From: Massilia eurypsychrophila
GTDB taxonomy: Bacteria > Pseudomonadota > Gammaproteobacteria > Burkholderiales > Burkholderiaceae_D
Assembly (NCBI RefSeq): GCF_002760655.1
Contig: NZ_PDOC01000006.1
Coordinates: 124,001 to 188,000 of the forward strand
Direction: 5' to 3'
Length of the DNA: 64,000 bases
The notes under the pieces are model-generated. The model saw only the letters and a list, made by a program, of their open reading frames with translations. It did no database searches and was not told where the DNA came from. Shown in pieces: positions 44,859-55,241 of this stretch (position 1 is its first letter; every line of letters begins with the position of its first letter). Both the position numbers and the translations under genes were made by a program.

Positions 44859-46049
44859 TTAAAATGCGTCGCCGGGGACGCGCACCCAGCCTTCCATCAG
44901 CACGCGCGCGCTGCGGCTCATGATGGCCTTGCCGACGTTCCACTGGCCGTCGACCAGGCTCGCTTCGGCGCCGACGCGCAAGGTGCCGGACGGATGGCCG
45001 AAGCGCACCGCGCTGCGCGCGCCGCCGCCGGCGGCCAGGTTCACCAGTGTGCCGGGAATGGCCGCCGCGGTGCCGATGGCCACTGCCGCGGTGCCCATCA
45101 TCGCGTGGTGCAGCTTGCCCATCGACAGGGCGCGCACCTGCAGGTCGATGTCGGCGGCGCCGACCTGCTTGCCGCTCGACGAGACGTAATCGGACGGGCC
45201 GGCCACGAACGCCACCTTCGGCGTGTGCTGGCGCTTGGCCGCTTCGGCGACGTGCTGGATCAGGCCCATGCGCACGGCGCCGTGGGCGCGGATGGCCTCG
45301 AACATGGCCAGCGCCTTGGCGTCGCCGTTGATCGCTTCCTGCAGCTCGGTGCCGGTGTAGCCGATGTCGCGCGCGTTGATGAAGATGGTCGGGATGCCGG
45401 CATTGATCATGGTCGCCTTGAGCGTGCCGACGCCGGGCACCTCGAGGTCGTCGACCAGGTTCCCGGTCGGGAACATGGCGCCGCCGGCGCCCTCCTCCTC
45501 GGCTGCCGGATCGATGAATTCGAGCTGCACTTCGGCCGCCGGGAAGGTGACGCCGTCGAGCATGAATTCGCCCGTTTCCTGCACCGCGCCGCCGCTGACC
45601 GGCACGTGCGCGATGATCGACTTGCCGATGTTGGCCTGCCAGATGCGCACGGTGGCCACGCCGTCTTGCGGGATGCGTTCCGGGTCGACCATGCCGGCGC
45701 TGATGGCGAACGAGCCGACCGCGGACGACAGGTTGCCGCAATTGCCGCTCCAGTCGACGAACGCCTTGTCGATGGCGACCTGGCCGAACAGGTAGTCGAC
45801 GTCGTGGCCTTCACGATTACTGCGCGACAGGATGACGGCCTTGCTGGTGCTCGACGTGGCGCCGCCCATGCCGTCGATCTGCTTGCCGTACGGGTCGGGG
45901 CTGCCGATCACGCGCAGCAGCAGCGCGTCGCGGGCGGGGCCCGGCATCTGCGCGGTCTGCGGCAAATCCTGCAGGCGGAAGAAGACGCCCTTGCTGGTCC
46001 CGCCGCGCATGTAGGTGGCGGCGATTTTCACCTGAGGTAGGTGGGACAT
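44859..46049 (-). CDS. prpF: 2-methylaconitate cis-trans isomerase PrpF
   Basis: A 396-residue enzyme needed with AcnD to make methylcitrate-cycle intermediates. The opening KIAATYMRGGTSKGVFFRLQDLP, GGATSSTSKAVILS, WSGNCGNLSSAVGSFAI and GAMFPTGN match the PrpF family, which has a diaminopimelate epimerase-like fold. A longer upstream reading overlaps acnD and is rejected. It is the last gene of the prp operon, 2 bp after the acnD stop. Confidence 0.94.
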   Translation of the reverse strand: MSHLPQVKIAATYMRGGTSKGVFFRLQDLPQTAQMPGPARDALLLRVIGSPDPYGKQIDGMGGATSSTSKAVILSRSNREGHDVDYLFGQVAIDKAFVDWSGNCGNLSSAVGSFAISAGMVDPERIPQDGVATVRIWQANIGKSIIAHVPVSGGAVQETGEFMLDGVTFPAAEVQLEFIDPAAEEEGAGGAMFPTGNLVDDLEVPGVGTLKATMINAGIPTIFINARDIGYTGTELQEAINGDAKALAMFEAIRAHGAVRMGLIQHVAEAAKRQHTPKVAFVAGPSDYVSSSGKQVGAADIDLQVRALSMGKLHHAMMGTAAVAIGTAAAIPGTLVNLAAGGGARSAVRFGHPSGTLRVGAEASLVDGQWNVGKAIMSRSARVLMEGWVRVPGDAF

Positions 46050-46051
46050 GG

Positions 46052-48646
46052 TCAGGCCGCCTTTGCTGTCGATTCGAGGAAGTCCTGGGCGAAGCGCTGC
46101 AGCACGCCGCCGGCTTCGTAGATGGACACTTCTTCGGCCGTGTCGAGGCGGCAGGTGACGGGTACTTCCGCGCGCTCGCCGTTGGCGCGGTTGATCACCA
46201 GGGTCAAGGTGGCGCGCGGCGTGCGCGCGCCGATGACGTCGAAGGTTTCGGTGCCGTCGATGCCGAGCGTGATGCGGTTGACGCCGAGCTTGAATTCGAG
46301 CGGCAGCACGCCCATGCCGACCAGGTTGGTGCGGTGGATGCGCTCGAAGCCTTCGGCGGCGATTGCCTCGACGCCGGCCAGGCGCACGCCCTTGGCGGCC
46401 CAGTCGCGCGAAGAACCCTGGCCGTAGTCGGCGCCGGCGATGATGATCAAGGGCTGCTTGCGCTCCATGTAGGTTTCGATCGCTTCCCACATGCGGGTGA
46501 CCTGCCCTTCCGGTTCGATACGGGCCAGCGAGCCGGGCCTGACCTTGCCGTCGACCTTGACCATCTCGTTTTTCAGGGTCGGGTTGGCGAAGGTGGCGCG
46601 CTGCGCGGTGAGGTGGTCGCCGCGGTGGGTGGCGTAGGAATTGAAGTCGACTTCCGGCAGGCCCATTTTATGCAGGTACTCGCCGGCGGCGCTGTCCATC
46701 ATGATGGCGTTCGACGGCGACAGGTGGTCGGTGGTGATGTTGTCGCCGAGGACAGCGAGCGGGCGCATGCCGGCCAGCGAACGGGCGCCGGCCAGCGCGC
46801 CTTCCCAGTACGGCGGGCGGCGGATGTAGGTGCTCGGCGCGCGCCAGTCGTACAGCGGGCTGACCTTGTCGCCCTTGTCGGCCTGCAGCGCGAACATCGG
46901 CGTGTAGACCTGGCGGAACTGCTCGGGCTTGACGCTGGATGCGACGATGGCGTCGATCTCCTCGTCGAGCGGCCAGATGTCGGCCAGCCTGATCGGCTTG
47001 CCGTCGGCGTAGCCCAGCACGTCTTTTTCGATGTCGAAGCGGATGGTGCCGGCAATGGCGTAGGCGACAACCAGCGGCGGCGAGGCGAGGAAAGCCTGCT
47101 TGGCGTACGGGTGGATGCGGCCGTCGAAGTTGCGGTTGCCCGACAGGACGGCGGTGGCGTACAGGTCGCGCGACACGACTTCCTGCTGGATGACCGGGTC
47201 GAGCGCGCCGCTCATGCCGTTGCAGGTGGTGCAGGCAAAGGCGACGACGCCGAAACCGAGTTTTTCGAGTTCAGGCAGCAGCTTGGCTTCTTCAAGATAC
47301 AGCGCGACGGTCTTGGAACCTGGCGCGAGCGAACTCTTGACCCAAGGCTTGCGGGTCAGGCCGAGGCGGTTGGCGTTGCGCGCCAACAGGCCCGCGGCGA
47401 TCATGTTGCGCGGGTTGTTGGTGTTGGTGCAGCTGGTGATGGCGGCGATGATGACGGCGCCGTCGGGCATCAGGCCAGGCTCGTTTTCGACGACGCCGCT
47501 GATGCCGCGCGCGGCCAGGTCGGAGGTCGGCACGCGCGTGTGCGGATTGGACGGGCCGGCGATGGTGCGCACCACCGACGACAGGTCGAACCGGAGCACG
47601 CGCTCGTAGTAGGCGTTTGCCAGGCTGCCGGCCCACAGGCCGGTGTGGCGGGCGTAGGTCTCGACCAGCGCGACCTGTTCGTCGTCGCGACCGGTGAGCT
47701 TGAGGTACTTGATGGTCTGCTCGTCGATGTAGAACATCGCCGCGGTGGAGCCGTATTCGGGCGCCATGTTGGAGATGGTGGCGCGGTCGCCCAGGGTCAG
47801 GTGGGAGGCGCCCTCGCCATAGAACTCGAGGTAGGACGAGACGACCTTGGCGTTGCGCAGGAATTCGGTCAGCGCCAGCACGATGTCGGTGGCGGTAATG
47901 CCCGGCTGCGGCTTACCGGACAGTTCGACGCCGATGATGTCGGGCAGGCGCATCCACGATGCGCGGCCCAGCATGACGCTTTCGGCCTCCAGGCCGCCGA
48001 CGCCGATGGCGATGACGCCGAGCGCGTCGACCATCGGCGTGTGCGAGTCGGTGCCGACCAGGGTATCCGGGAAAGCGACGCCGTTCTGCACCTGGATGAC
48101 CGGCGACATGCGCTCGAGGTTGATCTGGTGCAGGATGCCGTTACCGGGCGGGATCACGTCGACGTTCTTGAAGGCCTTCTTGGTCCACTCGATGAAGTGG
48201 AAGCGGTCTTCGTTGCGGCGGTCCTCGATGGCGCGGTTCTTGTCGAAGGCGTCCGGGTCGAAGCCGGCGCTTTCGACGGCCAGCGAATGGTCGACGACGA
48301 GCTGGGTCGGCACCACCGGGTTGACCATGGCCGGGTCGCCGCCCTGGGCGGCAATCGCGTCGCGCAAACCGGCCAGGTCGACCAGCGCGGTCTGGCCGAG
48401 GATGTCGTGGCAGACGACGCGCGCCGGGAACCACGGGAAGTCGAGGTCCTGGCGGCGCTCGATGAACTGGCGCAGCGACGCGGTCAGGGTGGCCGGGTCG
48501 CAGCGGCGCACCAGGTTTTCGGCCAGTACGCGCGAAGTGTACGGCAGCTTGTCGTAGGCGCCTTCTTCGATCGCGTCGATGGCGGCGCGGGTGTCGAAGT
48601 AGTCGAGCGCGGTGCCCGGCAGCGGTTTGCGGTAGTCGATATTCAT
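46052..48646 (-). CDS. acnD: 2-methylcitrate dehydratase AcnD (Fe-S dependent)
   Basis: An 864-residue aconitase-type enzyme that dehydrates 2-methylcitrate in propionate degradation. The [4Fe-4S] cysteines are in AAITSCTNTNNP (~residue 400) and CTTCNGMSGALDP (~466-478), and the DSHTPMVDALG motif is present. The N-terminal MNIDYRKPLPGTALDYFDTR is typical of AcnD rather than AcnA. The upstream open frame to 48790 lies over prpC and is not used. With PrpF it replaces the PrpD route. Confidence 0.95.
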   Translation of the reverse strand: MNIDYRKPLPGTALDYFDTRAAIDAIEEGAYDKLPYTSRVLAENLVRRCDPATLTASLRQFIERRQDLDFPWFPARVVCHDILGQTALVDLAGLRDAIAAQGGDPAMVNPVVPTQLVVDHSLAVESAGFDPDAFDKNRAIEDRRNEDRFHFIEWTKKAFKNVDVIPPGNGILHQINLERMSPVIQVQNGVAFPDTLVGTDSHTPMVDALGVIAIGVGGLEAESVMLGRASWMRLPDIIGVELSGKPQPGITATDIVLALTEFLRNAKVVSSYLEFYGEGASHLTLGDRATISNMAPEYGSTAAMFYIDEQTIKYLKLTGRDDEQVALVETYARHTGLWAGSLANAYYERVLRFDLSSVVRTIAGPSNPHTRVPTSDLAARGISGVVENEPGLMPDGAVIIAAITSCTNTNNPRNMIAAGLLARNANRLGLTRKPWVKSSLAPGSKTVALYLEEAKLLPELEKLGFGVVAFACTTCNGMSGALDPVIQQEVVSRDLYATAVLSGNRNFDGRIHPYAKQAFLASPPLVVAYAIAGTIRFDIEKDVLGYADGKPIRLADIWPLDEEIDAIVASSVKPEQFRQVYTPMFALQADKGDKVSPLYDWRAPSTYIRRPPYWEGALAGARSLAGMRPLAVLGDNITTDHLSPSNAIMMDSAAGEYLHKMGLPEVDFNSYATHRGDHLTAQRATFANPTLKNEMVKVDGKVRPGSLARIEPEGQVTRMWEAIETYMERKQPLIIIAGADYGQGSSRDWAAKGVRLAGVEAIAAEGFERIHRTNLVGMGVLPLEFKLGVNRITLGIDGTETFDVIGARTPRATLTLVINRANGERAEVPVTCRLDTAEEVSIYEAGGVLQRFAQDFLESTAKAA

Positions 48647-48656
48647 GGTGATATCC

Positions 48657-49826
48657 TTACTTGCGGTCCGCGATCGGTACGAACTTGAGGTCCTCGGGAC
48701 CGACGTAGTTCGCGCTCGGGCGAATGATCTTGTTGTCGATGCGCTGCTCGATGACGTGGGCAGCCCAGCCGGAAGTGCGCGAGATGACAAACAGCGGCGT
48801 AAACATCGACGTCGGCACGCCCATCACATGGTATGAGACAGCGGAGAACCAGTCGAGGTTCGGGAACATCTTCTTCACGTCCCACATGACCGTTTCAAGG
48901 CGCTCGGCGATGTCGAACATCTTGGTCGAGCCGGCTTGCTGCGACAGGTTGCGGGCCAGTTCCTTGATGACGACGTTGCGAGGGTCCGAGATGGTGTAGA
49001 CCGGATGGCCGAAGCCGATCACGACTTCCTTGTTCTCGACGCGGCGGCGGATGTCGGCTTCGGCTTCGTCCGGGTTCTCGTAGCGTTCCTGGATTTCGAG
49101 CGCCGCTTCGTTGGCGCCGCCGTGCTTCGGTCCGCGCAGCGCGCCGATGGCGCCGGTGATGGCCGAGTGGATGTCGGAGCCGGTGCCGGCGATGACGCGT
49201 GCGGTGAAGGTGGATGCGTTGAACTCGTGTTCGGCGTACAGGATCAGCGACGTGTGCATCGCCTTGACCCAGGCGTCGGATGGTTTTTCGCCGTGCAGCA
49301 GGTGCAGGAAGTGGCCGCCGATCGAGTCGTCGTCGGTCTCGACGTCGATGCGGCGGCCGTTGTGGCTGAAGTGGTACCAGTACAGCAGCATCGAGCCGAA
49401 CGATGCCATCAGACGGTCGGCGATTTCGCGCGCGCCCGGCACGTTGTGGTCGTCCTTTTCCGGCAGCGCGCAACCGAGCGCGGAGACGCCGGTGCGCATC
49501 ACGTCCATCGGGTGGGCCGCCGCCGGCAGTGCTTCGAGCGCCAGCTTGACGACCTGCGGCAGGCCGCGCATCGACTTGAGGTTCGTCTTGTAGGCTTTCA
49601 GTTCGGCCGCATTCGGCAGCTTGCCGTGCACCAGCAGGTAGGCGATTTCCTCGAATTCGCTGGTGTCGGCGATGTCGAGGATGTCGTAGCCGCGGTAGTG
49701 CAGGTCGTTGCCGGTCTTGCCGACCGAGCACAGGGCCGTGTTACCGGCAGCGACGCCGGACAGGGCGACGGATTTTTTTGGCTTGAAGGCGACGGCTTCG
49801 TTTGGTGCGCTTGCTTTGTCAGTCAT
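48657..49826 (-). CDS. prpC: 2-methylcitrate synthase
   Basis: A 389-residue citrate-synthase-family enzyme condensing propionyl-CoA with oxaloacetate. The PrpC-type opening [32 protein letters not shown], the catalytic histidines in [12 protein letters not shown] and [13 protein letters not shown], and a C-terminal [14 protein letters not shown] are present. It lies 10 bp upstream of acnD and 25 bp downstream of prpB. Confidence 0.96.
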   Translation of the reverse strand: MTDKASAPNEAVAFKPKKSVALSGVAAGNTALCSVGKTGNDLHYRGYDILDIADTSEFEEIAYLLVHGKLPNAAELKAYKTNLKSMRGLPQVVKLALEALPAAAHPMDVMRTGVSALGCALPEKDDHNVPGAREIADRLMASFGSMLLYWYHFSHNGRRIDVETDDDSIGGHFLHLLHGEKPSDAWVKAMHTSLILYAEHEFNASTFTARVIAGTGSDIHSAITGAIGALRGPKHGGANEAALEIQERYENPDEAEADIRRRVENKEVVIGFGHPVYTISDPRNVVIKELARNLSQQAGSTKMFDIAERLETVMWDVKKMFPNLDWFSAVSYHVMGVPTSMFTPLFVISRTSGWAAHVIEQRIDNKIIRPSANYVGPEDLKFVPIADRK

Positions 49827-49851
49827 GTTATCTATCTCCGATGTGGTTTGA

Positions 49852-50736
49852 TTATTTTTCTTTACCCTGGGCGAACAGCGAGTCGAGCTTTTTCTCGTAG
49901 TCGTGGTAGCCGAGGTAGTCGTACAATTCCATGCGCGACTGCATCGTCGCGACGACGTTTTTCTGGGTGCCTTCGGCGCGCAGCGTCTTGTAGAAGTTGA
50001 GCGCGGCGGCGTTCATGGCGCGGTAGGCGCCGCAGCAGTACAGCGCGATGTCGACCTTGTGCTCGCGCAGTTCGTCGAGCGTAAATAGCGGCGTAGCGCC
50101 GAATTCGGTGAGGTTGGCGAGGATCGGCACGCCGACCGCGTCGCGCACCTGGCTGTACATTTCGAGCTTGGTGATCGCTTCCGGGAAGATCATGTCGGCG
50201 CCGGCTTCGACGTAGGCGCAGGCGCGGTCGATTGCCGCGTTCAGGCCTTCGACCGCCAGCGCGTCGGTGCGCGCCATGATGACGAAGCTCTCGTCGTGGC
50301 GGGCGTCGACGGCGGCCCTGATGCGGTCGACCATCTCTTCCTTGCTGACGATTTCCTTGCCCGGACGGTGGCCGCAGCGCTTGGCCGAGACCTGGTCTTC
50401 CATGTGGACGGCGGCGACGTCGGCGCGGATCATGTGGCGGATGGTGCGGGCGATGTTGAAGGCGCCGCCCCAGCCGGTGTCGATGTCGACCATCAACGGC
50501 AGGCCGCAGGCGTCGGTGATGCGCTGGGCGTCGGTGATGACGTCGTCCATGGTGCTGATGCCCAGGTCCGGCATGCCGAGCGAGTTGGCGGCGACGCCGC
50601 CACCGGACAGGTAGACCGCCTTGTAGCCGCTCTGCTCGGCCATGCGCGCCGTGTAGGCGGTGATCGCGCCGACGACCTGCAACGGCGATTCTTCGACTAC
50701 TGCTCGGCGAAACATCGCGCCCCGGGTTTCTCTCAT
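49852..50736 (-). CDS. prpB: Methylisocitrate lyase
   Basis: A 294-residue isocitrate-lyase-family enzyme splitting 2-methylisocitrate into pyruvate and succinate. The active-site motif [12 protein letters not shown] (~residues 121-132) with its cysteine is intact; [24 protein letters not shown]-type opening and [12 protein letters not shown] are typical. It is the first gene of the operon and starts 36 bp after the predicted transcription start of the sigma-54 promoter. Confidence 0.96.
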   Translation of the reverse strand: MRETRGAMFRRAVVEESPLQVVGAITAYTARMAEQSGYKAVYLSGGGVAANSLGMPDLGISTMDDVITDAQRITDACGLPLMVDIDTGWGGAFNIARTIRHMIRADVAAVHMEDQVSAKRCGHRPGKEIVSKEEMVDRIRAAVDARHDESFVIMARTDALAVEGLNAAIDRACAYVEAGADMIFPEAITKLEMYSQVRDAVGVPILANLTEFGATPLFTLDELREHKVDIALYCCGAYRAMNAAALNFYKTLRAEGTQKNVVATMQSRMELYDYLGYHDYEKKLDSLFAQGKEK

Positions 50737-50782
50737 GGTGTTCTCTCCTGTAGTGTTTCATCGAACTGCATGTGCTTTACAT

Positions 50783-50798
50783 TGCAATGACCGTGCCA
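50783..50798 (-). promoter_or_regulatory. Sigma-54 promoter of the prpBC-acnD-prpF operon
   Basis: On the minus strand, TGGCAC-GGTCA-TTGCA is an exact -24/-12 sigma-54 promoter. Transcription should start near 50772, about 36 bp before prpB. The sigma-54 activator PrpR is encoded divergently, which fits well. Confidence 0.88.
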
Positions 50799-50898
50799 GC
50801 AGTTGTCCGGGAGCCCGCCTGCACCGGGAAAGCCTGTGAAATCATGGGGTCGCGGCGAATGAATAGAATGGCATGCGTGCGATTTTGTTTCATTTCAC

Positions 50899-50913
50899 GT
50901 TTCAACTTGAAAC
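50899..50913. promoter_or_regulatory. Candidate PrpR operator (inverted repeat)
   Basis: GTTTCAA-C-TTGAAAC is a perfect 7-1-7 inverted repeat 30 bp before prpR and about 115 bp upstream of the sigma-54 promoter, the usual distance for an enhancer site. A related half-site GTTTCATCGAA lies at 50756-50766. PrpR binding is inferred. Confidence 0.55.
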
Positions 50914-50943
50914 ACTGGAACGGCGAAGGAGTACAATCAGGGG

Positions 50944-52554
50944 ATGCCCTACTCTCCCGCCACGACCGAAGACATGGACCGACCGGTCATCTGGACCGTA
51001 TCGGTGTCGCGCCTGTCCGACCTGCTGCGCGACATCACGCTCGAGTACGATCACCTGGCCACCATCGAGCCGATCCACCTCGGCTTCGACGAGGCCGCGC
51101 GCCACATCCGCGAGCGCATGGCCACCGAGCGCTGCGACGTCGTCATCGCGGCCGGCTCGAACGCTGCCTATTTGAAGGGTCGCGTGTCGGCGCCGGTCGT
51201 CATCGCCAAGGCGAGCGGCTTCGACATGATGCAGGCGCTGGCGCGCGCGCGCCGCATCTCGCCGCGCATCGGCGTGATCACCTACCAGTCGCCGCTGCCG
51301 GAACTGGCCGAGTTTTCGGCCACCTTCGGCGCCGGCATCGCGCAGCGCACTTACGTGACGGAAGAAGACGCGCGCGCGCGCATCAACGAACTGAAGGCCG
51401 AAGGGATCGAGGCGATCGTCGGCGCCGGCCTGATCACCGACCTGGCCGAGGAAGCGGGCCTGTCCGGCGTGTTCGTGTACTCGGCGGCGTCGATCCGCCA
51501 GGCGTTCGACGATGCGCTCGAGATGGCGCGCCTGACCCAGCTCGAATCGAACCGCGGGCGCCGCACGGTGGCGGTGGCCGACACGCTGCGCGCGCGCCAC
51601 GGCCTGAACGACCTGCGCGGCGATTCGGCGCCGATGGAAAAGCTGCGCCAGCAGGTGGTGCTGTACGCGCGCTCGCCGGCGACGGTGCTGATCGAAGGCG
51701 AGACCGGCACCGGCAAGGAGCTGGCGGCGCAGGCGATCCACCGCGAGAGTCCGCGCAGCCTGGGGACGAACCGGCCGTTCGTGGCGGTCAATTGCGGCGC
51801 GGTGGCCGAGTCGCTGCTGGAGTCGGAACTGTTCGGCCACGAGGAAGGCGCGTTTACCGGCGCGCGGCGCGGCGGCCACGCCGGCCTGTTCGAGGCAGCC
51901 AACCGCGGCACCTTGTTCCTCGACGAGATTGGCGAAATGCCGCTGGCGCTGCAAACGCGCCTGCTGCGGGTGCTGGAGGAACGCGAGGTGGTGCGGGTCG
52001 GCGGCACGCGGCCGGTGGCGGTCAACGTGCGCGTCATCAGCGCGACCCACTGCGACCTCGAGGCGCGCGTGCGCGAGGGACGCTTTCGCGCCGACCTGTA
52101 CTACCGGCTGGCGGTGCTGCGCATCGCCATGCCGCCGCTGCGCGAGCGGCGCGGCGACATCGCGGCGCTGGCCGAGTGGTCGCTGAAGAACGCGCTGGCG
52201 GCGCTGGGGGCGCGGCCGCATCCGAACCTGCACGCCGAAATCGGCGGGTGCGCGGCGCTGTTCGAGCGCTACGATTGGCCCGGCAACGTGCGCGAACTGC
52301 GCAACCTGACGCAGCGCCTGGCGCTGTACCTGGCGGCCGAGCCGCTGCAGGCGCTCACGCCCACCTTCGTGCTGGCGGTGGCGCCGGAACTGGCGCGCAC
52401 GGCGGGCGTCGAGCCGGCGCCGATGGCCGCCCTGCTGCCGGCCGAAACGGTGGCGCAGGTGCTGGCGCGCTTCGGCGGCAAGCGCGAGGAGGCGGCGCAA
52501 TACCTGGGCATCAGCCGCACTACCCTTTGGAGAAAATTGAAGGCAGGCGCATAA
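50944..52554 (+). CDS. prpR: Propionate catabolism operon regulator PrpR (sigma-54 activator)
   Basis: A 536-residue enhancer-binding protein. An N-terminal PrpR_N sensor domain (residues ~15-190) binds 2-methylcitrate in family members. The AAA+ domain has Walker A GETGTGKE (252-259), the sigma-54 contact GAFTGA (302-307) and [10 protein letters not shown], and a C-terminal Fis-type HTH ([19 protein letters not shown]). The start could also be the ATG at 50974. It is divergent from prpB, with 207 bp between them. Confidence 0.95.
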   Translation: MPYSPATTEDMDRPVIWTVSVSRLSDLLRDITLEYDHLATIEPIHLGFDEAARHIRERMATERCDVVIAAGSNAAYLKGRVSAPVVIAKASGFDMMQALARARRISPRIGVITYQSPLPELAEFSATFGAGIAQRTYVTEEDARARINELKAEGIEAIVGAGLITDLAEEAGLSGVFVYSAASIRQAFDDALEMARLTQLESNRGRRTVAVADTLRARHGLNDLRGDSAPMEKLRQQVVLYARSPATVLIEGETGTGKELAAQAIHRESPRSLGTNRPFVAVNCGAVAESLLESELFGHEEGAFTGARRGGHAGLFEAANRGTLFLDEIGEMPLALQTRLLRVLEEREVVRVGGTRPVAVNVRVISATHCDLEARVREGRFRADLYYRLAVLRIAMPPLRERRGDIAALAEWSLKNALAALGARPHPNLHAEIGGCAALFERYDWPGNVRELRNLTQRLALYLAAEPLQALTPTFVLAVAPELARTAGVEPAPMAALLPAETVAQVLARFGGKREEAAQYLGISRTTLWRKLKAGA

Positions 52555-52647
52555 TCGTCGATAGCGAGGCAGGTCAAAAGCCGGTCGCCCCGCAGGCGCA
52601 GAATTCGAAGTCCAGGTTCATAAAAACAGGATGACGGAGGCAATATC

Positions 52648-54024
52648 ATGCAGAACGCATCGCAAGCGGCGTTGTTTTCACTGATCGGCAACACGCCGCT
52701 GATGGAAGTAAAAAGGATCGACACGGGCTTGTGCCAGCTGTTCCTCAAGCTCGAATCGCAAAATCCCGGCGGATCGATCAAGGACCGGATCGGCATGGCG
52801 ATGATCGCCGCCGCTGAAGCGGACGGCCGGCTGCAGCCTGGCGGCGTGGTGGTCGAGGCGACCGCCGGCAATACCGGCATCGGCCTGGCGCTGGTGGCGC
52901 GCATCAAGGGCTACCGGGTGGTGCTGGTGGTGCCCGACAAGATGGCGGTCGAAAAGGTACTGCACCTGAAGGCGCTCGGCGCCGAAATCCACCTGACCCG
53001 CTCCGACGTCGGCAAGGGCCATCCCGAGTACTACCAGGACTACGCGGCGCGGCTGGCGCGCGAGATCCCGGGCGCCTGGTTCGCCGACCAGTTCAATAAT
53101 CCGGCCAATCCGCTGGCGCACTACAGCACCACCGGCCCGGAGCTGTGGCGGCAGAGCGCACACGATCTCGATGCGGTGGTGGTCGGCGTCGGCTCGGGCG
53201 GCACGCTGGCGGGCCTGACGCGCTATTTCGCCGATGTGCAGCCGGCGCTCGAATTCGTGCTGGCCGACCCGAAAGGCTCGATCCTGGCCGAGTACGTGCA
53301 GACGGGCCGGCTGTCGGAAGTATCCGGTTCGTGGGCAGTCGAAGGCATCGGCGAAGACTTCATCCCGTCGATTGCCGACCTGTCGCGCGTGCGCGCGGCC
53401 TACACCATCAGCGACGAGGAAAGCTTCCAGACGGCGCGATTGCTGCTGCGCGAGGAGGGCATCCTCGGCGGCTCGTCATCGGGCACCTTGCTGGCCGCGG
53501 CGCTGAAGTACTGCGGCGCGCAGACAACGCCAAAGCGGGTGGCCACGTTCGTCTGCGACACCGGCACGCGCTACCTGACGAAGGTCTACAGCGACGGCTG
53601 GATGTTCGACCAGGGCCTGCTGGCACGCCCGCGGCTGGGCGACCTGCGCGACCTGATCGGGCGCCGCTACGACGGCGGCGACGTCGTCACGGTGGCGCCG
53701 ACGGACACGCTGCTCACCGCATTCAACCGCATGCGCAGCGCCGACCTGGGGCAGCTGCCGGTGATCGACAACGGCAAGCTGGCCGGCATCATCGACGAAT
53801 CGGACCTGCTGCTGCACGTGACGGCCGACCGCGGCGGCTTCGGCACGCCGGTGGCCGACACCATGACGGCGCAGCTGCAGACGCTGCGCCCGTCGGCCGG
53901 CATGCAGCAGCTGCGCGACATCCTCGACCGCGGCCTGACCGCGGTCATCGCCGACGACACGCAGTTCCATGGCCTGATCACGCGTTTCGACCTTCTCAAC
54001 CACCTGCGCAGGACACTATCGTGA
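52648..54024 (+). CDS. Cystathionine beta-synthase with CBS domain pair
   Basis: A 458-residue PLP enzyme that condenses serine with homocysteine to cystathionine. The PLP lysine is K45 in GGSIKDR, with EATAGNTGIGLAL and GVGSGGTLAGL phosphate-site motifs and the ending GGSSSGTLLAA. A tandem CBS domain pair (~345-455; LPVIDNGKLAGIIDESDLLL) follows, as in the SAM-regulated eukaryotic type. A cysteine-synthase role cannot be excluded, but the adjacent gamma-lyase gene favours CBS. It overlaps the next gene by 4 bp. Confidence 0.9.
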   Translation: MQNASQAALFSLIGNTPLMEVKRIDTGLCQLFLKLESQNPGGSIKDRIGMAMIAAAEADGRLQPGGVVVEATAGNTGIGLALVARIKGYRVVLVVPDKMAVEKVLHLKALGAEIHLTRSDVGKGHPEYYQDYAARLAREIPGAWFADQFNNPANPLAHYSTTGPELWRQSAHDLDAVVVGVGSGGTLAGLTRYFADVQPALEFVLADPKGSILAEYVQTGRLSEVSGSWAVEGIGEDFIPSIADLSRVRAAYTISDEESFQTARLLLREEGILGGSSSGTLLAAALKYCGAQTTPKRVATFVCDTGTRYLTKVYSDGWMFDQGLLARPRLGDLRDLIGRRYDGGDVVTVAPTDTLLTAFNRMRSADLGQLPVIDNGKLAGIIDESDLLLHVTADRGGFGTPVADTMTAQLQTLRPSAGMQQLRDILDRGLTAVIADDTQFHGLITRFDLLNHLRRTLS

Positions 54025-55193
54025 CAGACAAACGCCAACACCTCGCCACCCGCGTCATCCATGCCGGCCAGGCGCCCGACCCCAGCACCGGCGCGGTGAT
54101 GCCGCCGATTTACGCCACCTCGACGTATGTGCAGGAAAGCCCGGGCGTGCACAAGGGGCTCGACTACGGCCGCTCGCACAACCCGACCCGCTGGGCGCTG
54201 GAGCGCTGCGTGGCCGACCTCGAAGGCGGCGCGCGCGCGTTCGCGTTCGCGTCGGGCCTGGCCGCCATTTCGACGGTGCTCGAACTGCTCGACGCCGGCG
54301 CCCACATCATCGCCGGCGACGACATGTACGGCGGCACCTACCGCCTGTTCGAGCGGGTGCGCCGGCGCAGCGCGGGCCACCAGTTCAGCTACGTCGACCT
54401 GTCGGCCCCCGAAGCGCTGGCGGCGGCGCTGCGGCCGGAGACGAAGATGGTGTGGGTCGAGTCGCCGACCAACCCGATGCTCAAGCTGGCCGACCTGGCG
54501 GCGATCGCCACGCTGTGCCGGGCGCGCGGCATCATCACCGTGTGCGACAACACCTTCGCCAGCCCGATCGTGCAGCGCCCGCTGGAGGCGGGGATCGACA
54601 TCGTGGTGCATTCGACGACCAAGTTCATGAACGGGCACTCGGACGTCATCGGCGGCATCGCGGTGGTGGGCGGCGAGCCGCACCAGGAGGCGTGGGCCGA
54701 GCAGCTGGCCTTCCTGCAAAACTCGGTCGGCGCCATCCAGGGTCCGTTCGACAGCTTCCTGGTGCTACGCGGGATCAAGACGCTGGCGCTGCGCCTGGAG
54801 CGACACTGCGACAACGCCTTGGCCCTGGCGCGCTGGCTCGAGCGGGAGCCAAAGGTCAGGCGGGTGTTCTACCCGGGGCTGGAATCGCATCCGCAGCACG
54901 CGCTGGCGAAGCGGCAGATGAATGGCTTCGGCGGCATCATCTCGATCGAGCTGGCGTGCGACCTGGCGGGCGCGCGCCGCTTTCTCGAGCGCTGCGAAGT
55001 GTTCACGCTGGCCGAAAGCCTGGGCGGCGTGGAGAGCCTGATCGAGCATCCGGCGCTGATGACGCATGCCACCATCCCGGCCGAGCAGCGCGCGCAGCTG
55101 GGGATCAGCGATGCGCTGATCCGGCTGTCGGTGGGGGTGGAGCACATCGAGGACCAGCGCGAGGACTTGCGGCGCGCGCTGGAGGCGGTGTAA
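54021..55193 (+). CDS. Cystathionine gamma-lyase/gamma-synthase family PLP enzyme
   Basis: A 390-residue Cys/Met metabolism PLP enzyme. The PLP lysine is K201 in VVHSTTKFMNGHSDVIGG, with AFASGLAAI and WVESPTNPMLK. The start is a GTG at 54021 that overlaps the CBS stop (GTGA); no ATG is near. Paired with CBS it most likely acts as the gamma-lyase of reverse transsulfuration, giving cysteine, ammonia and 2-oxobutyrate; gamma-synthase or methionine gamma-lyase activity remains possible. Confidence 0.88.
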   Translation: MTDKRQHLATRVIHAGQAPDPSTGAVMPPIYATSTYVQESPGVHKGLDYGRSHNPTRWALERCVADLEGGARAFAFASGLAAISTVLELLDAGAHIIAGDDMYGGTYRLFERVRRRSAGHQFSYVDLSAPEALAAALRPETKMVWVESPTNPMLKLADLAAIATLCRARGIITVCDNTFASPIVQRPLEAGIDIVVHSTTKFMNGHSDVIGGIAVVGGEPHQEAWAEQLAFLQNSVGAIQGPFDSFLVLRGIKTLALRLERHCDNALALARWLEREPKVRRVFYPGLESHPQHALAKRQMNGFGGIISIELACDLAGARRFLERCEVFTLAESLGGVESLIEHPALMTHATIPAEQRAQLGISDALIRLSVGVEHIEDQREDLRRALEAV

Positions 55194-55241
55194 GGCTCAG
55201 GGCCGGATCAACGCTGACCGGGATGGCTGCCGGCCGGTTTG

